A stretch of 9,801 nt of DNA, taken from positions 1-9,801 of the forward strand of contig CAJOQA010000104.1 in assembly GCA_905236465.1 (NCBI GenBank), given 5' to 3'. A program made the translations under genes and the position numbers. Of the stretch, positions 5,282 through 9,801 are shown piece after piece; within the stretch, counting starts at the first letter, position 1, and every line of letters starts with the position of its first letter. Below the pieces are notes generated by a model. It was not told where the DNA came from, did not search any database, and saw only the letters and a program-made list of their open reading frames with translations. This stretch comes from an uncultured Treponema sp. Lineage in GTDB: Bacteria; Spirochaetota; Spirochaetia; Treponematales; Treponemataceae.

Positions 5282-6969
5282 AAAAGTGTATATTTTTTGT
5301 TCTATCTTTTTTCTTGTCGTCCTATAGTGTTTTTGCACGGGGTAGACAAGAACTGGTTCCTGCTTCATCATGGATTTATGATGCTATGGCTGCTATTGCA
5401 ATGGAAGAAGGCCGCCTTGACCTAAGTGATCAAGCCCCTATTTCTATAGCGGAAATCTCACTTTATTTATCTGAATGTGACTATGATTCTTTGAGTGCTG
5501 CCGGAAAAGCTCAGTATGACAGGATTATGGATTATATAGGTTACGAGCCGCTTTCCTTTAGGGCAGGTATTTTTTCTTTGGGAGCGGAACCGGAGATAAA
5601 CCTTGAAGGTCAATACAAGACAAATGATGATATTGATTGGGTTTATGATAGGTATCAAAGGCAAGCCCTTATAGATTGTCCCGTATACATAAACGGTGGG
5701 GATTATTTTACCCTTTCTACTGATATGTGTCTAAAGCAAAACAAGGGGCAGATGAGCCATGACGATAACTACACTAATATTCCTCTTGCTGCAAACCAAG
5801 TTGACATAAACTTTCCTGACACGGGCTACGGTTCTTTTGGCTGTATGCTTACAAAAGATTCAGGGGTAAACTTTCAGTTGGGAATGGGAAATCAGTCTGT
5901 GGGAAGAAGTTTAAGTGGCAGTGTCATTATGAGTGAATACTTTACTAATGCTTCTTATGCAAACCTTGAGTTTTTCCACAATAATTTCCGCTATAACATG
6001 AATATAACTCAGTTTAATGTTGACAAATACATGTACACCCACCGCCTTGAAGTCAGGCTATTTAAGAAGTTTCAGTTTGCCGCTATGGAGTCAATTCTTG
6101 TAAACCATTCTATGGAACTTAGGTTCTTAAACCCACTTACAATTTTCCATGGGATGAGCCCTTGGCGTGACTACGGGGACGAAACAGGCAATCTGGACAA
6201 AGATGACCCTGAAAGTCACACCTGTGCCTATATGTGTTTCAAAATCGCATACGTCCCAATAAAAAGCCTGCGCATTTACCTTTTGTTTGCCCAGGACCAA
6301 TTCCAAACCCCCTATGAAACATCCCATTGGCCTGACAACACGACACCTCGTGGGATAAGCGGGCAGTTAGGGTTGGAATCCTACATTCCCTACAAGGCAG
6401 GCTACTTTCACTTTTGGCTTGAGGGAACATATACAGATCCCTTCATGTATATAAAAGAAGACCCTAACTGGTCATTAGTCCGCACCTATAGCGAAAACAT
6501 TGGTGATATGGCTATTTTTTATGAGTGGGTGGGAAGTCCCTTTGGTCCTGATACTTTGGCTGGAGAACTGAACGCTGGGTATGAGGTGCCAGGAAAATGG
6601 GCTGTTACTGCAAGCTATCTTTTAAAAGGCTGTGGTGAATATTCTGGAACAAAAATATTTACGGATGCCCTTGACTGGGGTGGGCAGGATAAGGTTGCTG
6701 ATATAAATGAATGGGTCTACCCAGAATCTAACCCTGCGGAAACAAAGGAAGAAGGGAAGGAAAAACAGTCATGGTGGGCTCCTCATGGTACAGTAGAACT
6801 TGTAAACCGTGCTGCTGTCCGTGCTTCTTTTAGCCCCAACAAATACCTTACAATAACAGCTCAACCTGCCTTTGTATTCATCTTCAATAGCGGTAACGTT
6901 AAAGATGAGTTTATAAGTGGCGGTGAATTTGCTTTAAGCACAAAAATCAATTTAAGTAGGATTTTTTAA
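5278..6969 (+). CDS. Outer-membrane beta-barrel protein, Wzi-like capsule-assembly family (first of pair)
   Basis: A 563-residue secreted protein with a signal peptide (KK, hydrophobic core 5-19, probable cut VFA-RG after residue 20). Residues 26-87 form a small helical-looking domain (SWIYDAMAAIAMEEG... ISIAEISLYL), typical in front of Wzi-like barrels. The rest alternates polar and aromatic residues as in a transmembrane beta-barrel and ends with Phe563. The segment MELRFLNPLTIFHGMSPW (279-296) resembles the conserved Wzi-family strand-loop region. E. coli Wzi is an outer-membrane lectin that holds capsule to the surface; by family this protein may bind or place a surface glycan. The charged stretch around 484-497 is probably a loop. 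The ATG overlaps the glycosyltransferase stop; AAAGGA at 5263-5268 gives a good ribosome binding site. Assignment is by overall pattern, so another porin-like family is possible. Confidence 0.72.
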   Translation: MKKCIFFVLSFFLSSYSVFARGRQELVPASSWIYDAMAAIAMEEGRLDLSDQAPISIAEISLYLSECDYDSLSAAGKAQYDRIMDYIGYEPLSFRAGIFSLGAEPEINLEGQYKTNDDIDWVYDRYQRQALIDCPVYINGGDYFTLSTDMCLKQNKGQMSHDDNYTNIPLAANQVDINFPDTGYGSFGCMLTKDSGVNFQLGMGNQSVGRSLSGSVIMSEYFTNASYANLEFFHNNFRYNMNITQFNVDKYMYTHRLEVRLFKKFQFAAMESILVNHSMELRFLNPLTIFHGMSPWRDYGDETGNLDKDDPESHTCAYMCFKIAYVPIKSLRIYLLFAQDQFQTPYETSHWPDNTTPRGISGQLGLESYIPYKAGYFHFWLEGTYTDPFMYIKEDPNWSLVRTYSENIGDMAIFYEWVGSPFGPDTLAGELNAGYEVPGKWAVTASYLLKGCGEYSGTKIFTDALDWGGQDKVADINEWVYPESNPAETKEEGKEKQSWWAPHGTVELVNRAAVRASFSPNKYLTITAQPAFVFIFNSGNVKDEFISGGEFALSTKINLSRIF

Positions 6970-6972
6970 ATT

Positions 6973-8790
6973 ATGAAAAGACACTTATCTATTTTTTTAG
7001 CCTTGCTGACTTTTGTTTCTTTTGCAAGTGCCCAGCTTTCTCTAGATCCTGATGATGACTTTTATTTTATTGCCCAAAGTTGGGAACTTAGGGGTGTCGT
7101 CTCTAGCCTGCCTCCCATGAGACCCTATCCCCTTGGCAATATAAAGGCAATACTTGAGGAGGCAATCGAAAAGGGAAATGAAAGGGACAAGCAAATCGCT
7201 CAAGATTACTGGCAGCAGGTTACAGGAAAGTCATGGACACTAAGCCTTTCAGCTTCTGCTACAGGAAAAATTGAAAGCAATAGAAGTGAAAGTGACAATT
7301 CCTTTGACCCATATTTTATACTTGAGCCCAAAGTAGCCGGTGACCATTTCTTTTACAAGGATATGGTTTCTATGGGCTATAGTGCCGGTATAGCAGCTTT
7401 TTCTTCCGAGCCTGATGAAATGCTTCCAATTTATACAAATATTCAGACTGATACCTTAGCTGACCCTGCTACTGTAGGTCCTGCAGACTGTTACCTTGAC
7501 TTTAATGATGTGCTGGCTCTTGGTAAAAAAAATGTTTTCATTCAAGCAGGAATTTTTCGCTCTGGTTGGGGACCTTTTATTGATCAGGGGCTTTCTCTAA
7601 ATGATTCATCTTTTCATAGGACAGGGCTTTCTTTTACCTATACAGGAGAAAAACTTTCCTATACACAACTTTTTGCTGCAATAGCCGCAAGCCATGCCTA
7701 TGACGGAAGTGGTCTTTTACCAAATAAATTTCTTGCCTTCCATGCAATAGAGTTTTCTCCCGTAGAAAAAATTTCTCTTGCCTACTATGAAAATATTGTG
7801 TATGGTAAGCGCTTTGAACCTGCCGGTTTTCTTCCAGTTCCCTATATGATTTCAGAAGAGTTGACTGGCTCTACAGACAATGTTCAAATGGGACTTATGA
7901 TAAAGTTCAAGCCCTTTTCTGGTTTCTTATGGACTACAGATTTGTTTATTGATGACTTTGATATAGATGAAATTGTAAAGCTCAATATAGATTCAAAAAA
8001 TCGACTGGGTTTTATGAACGGATTCATTTATGCCCCTGAAGATTCTTTTTGCAGCCAGCTTTCAGTAAACTATGTTATTATAACCCCCTATACATATTCT
8101 CACTGGGATTACGATAGTGATACTAGTTCTACTATTTCACCTGCAACATATAGTTATCAAAATTATACTAATAATTCAATTCCCATGGGCTCTGCAATTC
8201 CCCCTAATAGCGATGCCCTGACTTTTAGGATTGAATTTAGGCCTAAGAAGAATTTAACAGTAAGTGTCGATACCCGTTTTATGCGGCATGCCAATGTATG
8301 TGAAAGTTTGACTGACGATGAAGCAATAACTTATCTTTTAGCTGATGATGGTGTCTATGCAACTGACGGAAGTATTTATAACCATGCTAACTTTGCAAAT
8401 GAAGGCAAGGAAACAGGAACCCATGTTGATACCGCCTGGGATCACTTGAATTTCTTAAGTCAAGACCACAAGATGTATGTGTTCCAAGCAGGTGTGAATG
8501 CCAAGGCACATATAAATGCCTTTAAAAAGACGAAGCTTTCTTTGAACTTTGGCTATACATTTGAATATATCCGCAACAAGGGAGTTGACGCAAATATGTT
8601 CCCAGGTGGCAAAGTCTTACCCGTAAAAAACGCTGACACTATAACTGGTTATACTTATAACGGAAAGACCTATTCAACTTCTGAAGCTGACAAGAAGGCC
8701 CTTGTAGAAGATGTCAGAAAAGAATGGGAAGCTGCCCTTTACGATGTTATAAACAATTATTTTACACTTGGCTTCACGCTTAAATTTTAA
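6973..8790 (+). CDS. Outer-membrane beta-barrel protein, Wzi-like capsule-assembly family (second of pair)
   Basis: A 605-residue protein with a signal peptide (core 5-17, probable cut ASA-Q after residue 20), then a helical domain with WELRG at 37-41, RPYPL at 50-54 and IKAILEEA at 57-64, and a long predicted beta-barrel. The core FIQAGIFRSGWGPFIDQG (189-206) followed by LPNKFLAFHAIEF (249-261), YYENIVYG (271-278) and the GFLPVPYM segment (285-292) follows the order seen in Wzi-family barrels. It ends NNYFTLGFTLKF, a good outer-membrane C-terminal signal recognised by the BAM machinery. Tyr/Ser/Thr-rich stretches (about 371-402, 554-570) are probable surface loops. It is a diverged relative of the preceding gene, three bases downstream; AGGA at 6958-6961, inside that gene, is the likely ribosome binding site, with an 11-base spacer. 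The role in surface-glycan anchoring is inferred from the family. Confidence 0.78.
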   Translation: MKRHLSIFLALLTFVSFASAQLSLDPDDDFYFIAQSWELRGVVSSLPPMRPYPLGNIKAILEEAIEKGNERDKQIAQDYWQQVTGKSWTLSLSASATGKIESNRSESDNSFDPYFILEPKVAGDHFFYKDMVSMGYSAGIAAFSSEPDEMLPIYTNIQTDTLADPATVGPADCYLDFNDVLALGKKNVFIQAGIFRSGWGPFIDQGLSLNDSSFHRTGLSFTYTGEKLSYTQLFAAIAASHAYDGSGLLPNKFLAFHAIEFSPVEKISLAYYENIVYGKRFEPAGFLPVPYMISEELTGSTDNVQMGLMIKFKPFSGFLWTTDLFIDDFDIDEIVKLNIDSKNRLGFMNGFIYAPEDSFCSQLSVNYVIITPYTYSHWDYDSDTSSTISPATYSYQNYTNNSIPMGSAIPPNSDALTFRIEFRPKKNLTVSVDTRFMRHANVCESLTDDEAITYLLADDGVYATDGSIYNHANFANEGKETGTHVDTAWDHLNFLSQDHKMYVFQAGVNAKAHINAFKKTKLSLNFGYTFEYIRNKGVDANMFPGGKVLPVKNADTITGYTYNGKTYSTSEADKKALVEDVRKEWEAALYDVINNYFTLGFTLKF

Positions 8791-8811
8791 GGATTAGGGA
8801 AAGAAATTTTT

Positions 8812-9801
8812 ATGAAACAAGACGAATCTTTATATACAAATATGTACCTTGGAAAAGTGGGGGAGCTTACCCTTAAAGGCTCAAATATGCGTCTTTTTGA
8901 AAAGCAACTTGTTACCAATACCCGTACAGCCCTAGAAAATGCCTCTGCAAAAGTTTATACCCAAGCAGGTCGCTTGTATGTAAGGTGTACAGATGATTCT
9001 TGCAAGGCTGTAGAATTTGCCCTTGATCACCTGATTGGAATTACTGGCTGGGCAAAAGTTCTTGTAGTTGAAAAAAATATTGAGTCAATCAGCAATGCTG
9101 TCACAGACCTTGCAAAAAGGGCAGCAGAAGCCGGCGCAAAATCTTTTAAGGTTGAAGCTAGACGGGAGGACAAAACATTTCCCCTGAATTCCTATGAAAT
9201 TTGTGTTCAGACCGCATCTCCTGCATTTGATTCTGGAATATTAAAAGTGGATTTGCATAAGCCTGATGTTGTTATAACCGTTGAAGTTAGGGCAGAATGT
9301 TATGTGTATTCCAATCAGAAAAAAACGTGCAGGGGACTTCCTGTTGGTGTTAGCGGAAAGGGGCTGCTTCTTTTGAGCGGAGGCCTAGACAGCCCTGTGG
9401 CAGGTTACCGCATGATGGGGCGGGGAATGAAAGTAGAGTGCGCTTATTTTCATTCTTATCCATATACGAGCGAGGAAGCCCAAAAAAAAGTTGAAGATTT
9501 AGCTAAAATTTTAGGTAACTTTGGCTGTGATACCCACTTAAATATCATTCCTTTTACAGATGTTCAGATGCGCATAAAGTCAAAGTCTCCGCAGGCCTGG
9601 ACAACAATGATGTTGCGCCTTTGCATGATGAAGTGTGCAAACCTCCTTGCTGACCGTATAAATGCCCAGTGCATAATAACCGGTGAAAGTTTAGGGCAGG
9701 TTGCAAGCCAGACCATGGAAAATTTGACTGTAACGGAATCTTTTGCAGAATACCCGCTTCTTCGCCCTCTTGTTGGAATGGATAAAGAAGAAATTGTAAA
9801 T
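8812..9801 (+). CDS. thiI: tRNA sulfurtransferase ThiI (4-thiouridine synthase), truncated by the window end
   Basis: The first 330 residues are present and open at the edge. ThiI adenylates uridine 8 of tRNA and moves sulfur from a cysteine desulfurase to make 4-thiouridine; in many bacteria it also supplies sulfur for the thiamine thiazole. Order: N-terminal ferredoxin-like part with GKVGELTLKGSNM (14-26), THUMP domain (about 60-166) with FPLNSYEI (123-130) and VDLHKPDV (146-153), GLPVGVSGKG 175-184, PP-loop SGGLDSPVAGY (189-199), YFHSYPYTSEEA 212-223, TGESLGQVASQTMENL 290-305 and PLLRPLVGMDKEEIVN at the edge. The catalytic cysteine loop and any C-terminal rhodanese domain would be further downstream and cannot be judged. 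AGGGA at 8796-8800 is the likely ribosome binding site. It follows the second Wzi-like gene by 21 bases without a terminator, so it is probably co-transcribed. Confidence 0.96.
   Translation, partial: MKQDESLYTNMYLGKVGELTLKGSNMRLFEKQLVTNTRTALENASAKVYTQAGRLYVRCTDDSCKAVEFALDHLIGITGWAKVLVVEKNIESISNAVTDLAKRAAEAGAKSFKVEARREDKTFPLNSYEICVQTASPAFDSGILKVDLHKPDVVITVEVRAECYVYSNQKKTCRGLPVGVSGKGLLLLSGGLDSPVAGYRMMGRGMKVECAYFHSYPYTSEEAQKKVEDLAKILGNFGCDTHLNIIPFTDVQMRIKSKSPQAWTTMMLRLCMMKCANLLADRINAQCIITGESLGQVASQTMENLTVTESFAEYPLLRPLVGMDKEEIVN

Noticed and set aside
8812..8844. Alternative thiI start at ATG 8842
   Set aside because: The upstream ATG at 8812 has AGGGA at a workable distance and gives the usual N-terminal length before GELTLKG.

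Overview
The window looks like chromosomal DNA from a low-GC, two-membrane bacterium, most likely a treponeme-like spirochete. The inference rests on three things: an A+T-rich coding style, two signal-peptide beta-barrel proteins of the Wzi type ending in phenylalanine, and an outer-membrane context that also has a processive-type GT4 lipid glycosyltransferase. The genus is inferred, not proven. I see no mobile element, CRISPR array, tRNA or rRNA. The longest non-coding stretch is the 184 bp between 1070 and 1253.

Left half, minus strand. A type-4 uracil-DNA glycosylase gene (TTG start, 3958) overlaps priA by ATGA, giving a DNA repair/replication-restart operon driven by a good promoter (TTGATG-17-TATAAT). 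Downstream of priA come an A/T-rich perfect inverted repeat, a strong promoter (TTGACA-17-TATATT) and, about 35 bases after its predicted start site, an intrinsic terminator hairpin. Only then does an aldo/keto reductase gene of the E. coli YghZ/GprA type begin. This promoter-to-terminator unit could encode a roughly 68-nt small RNA or act as an attenuated leader. After the reductase, the first 18 codons of another gene with a good ribosome binding site run off the left edge.

Right half, plus strand. From a 75-bp divergent intergenic region, a four-gene run reads to the window end: a GT4 glycosyltransferase resembling diacylglycerol glucosyltransferases, two tandem Wzi-like outer-membrane barrels, and thiI (tRNA 4-thiouridine/thiazole sulfur transfer), cut by the right edge. 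Spacings are a 4-base overlap, a 3-base gap and a 21-base gap, so a single transcript is likely.

How they fit: the glycosyltransferase and the paired Wzi-like barrels suggest cell-envelope glycolipid or surface-glycan work, with thiI as an apparently unrelated passenger. The most notable items are the candidate small RNA, the coupled GT4-Wzi-Wzi unit, and a PriA that seems to lack most of the winged-helix region.
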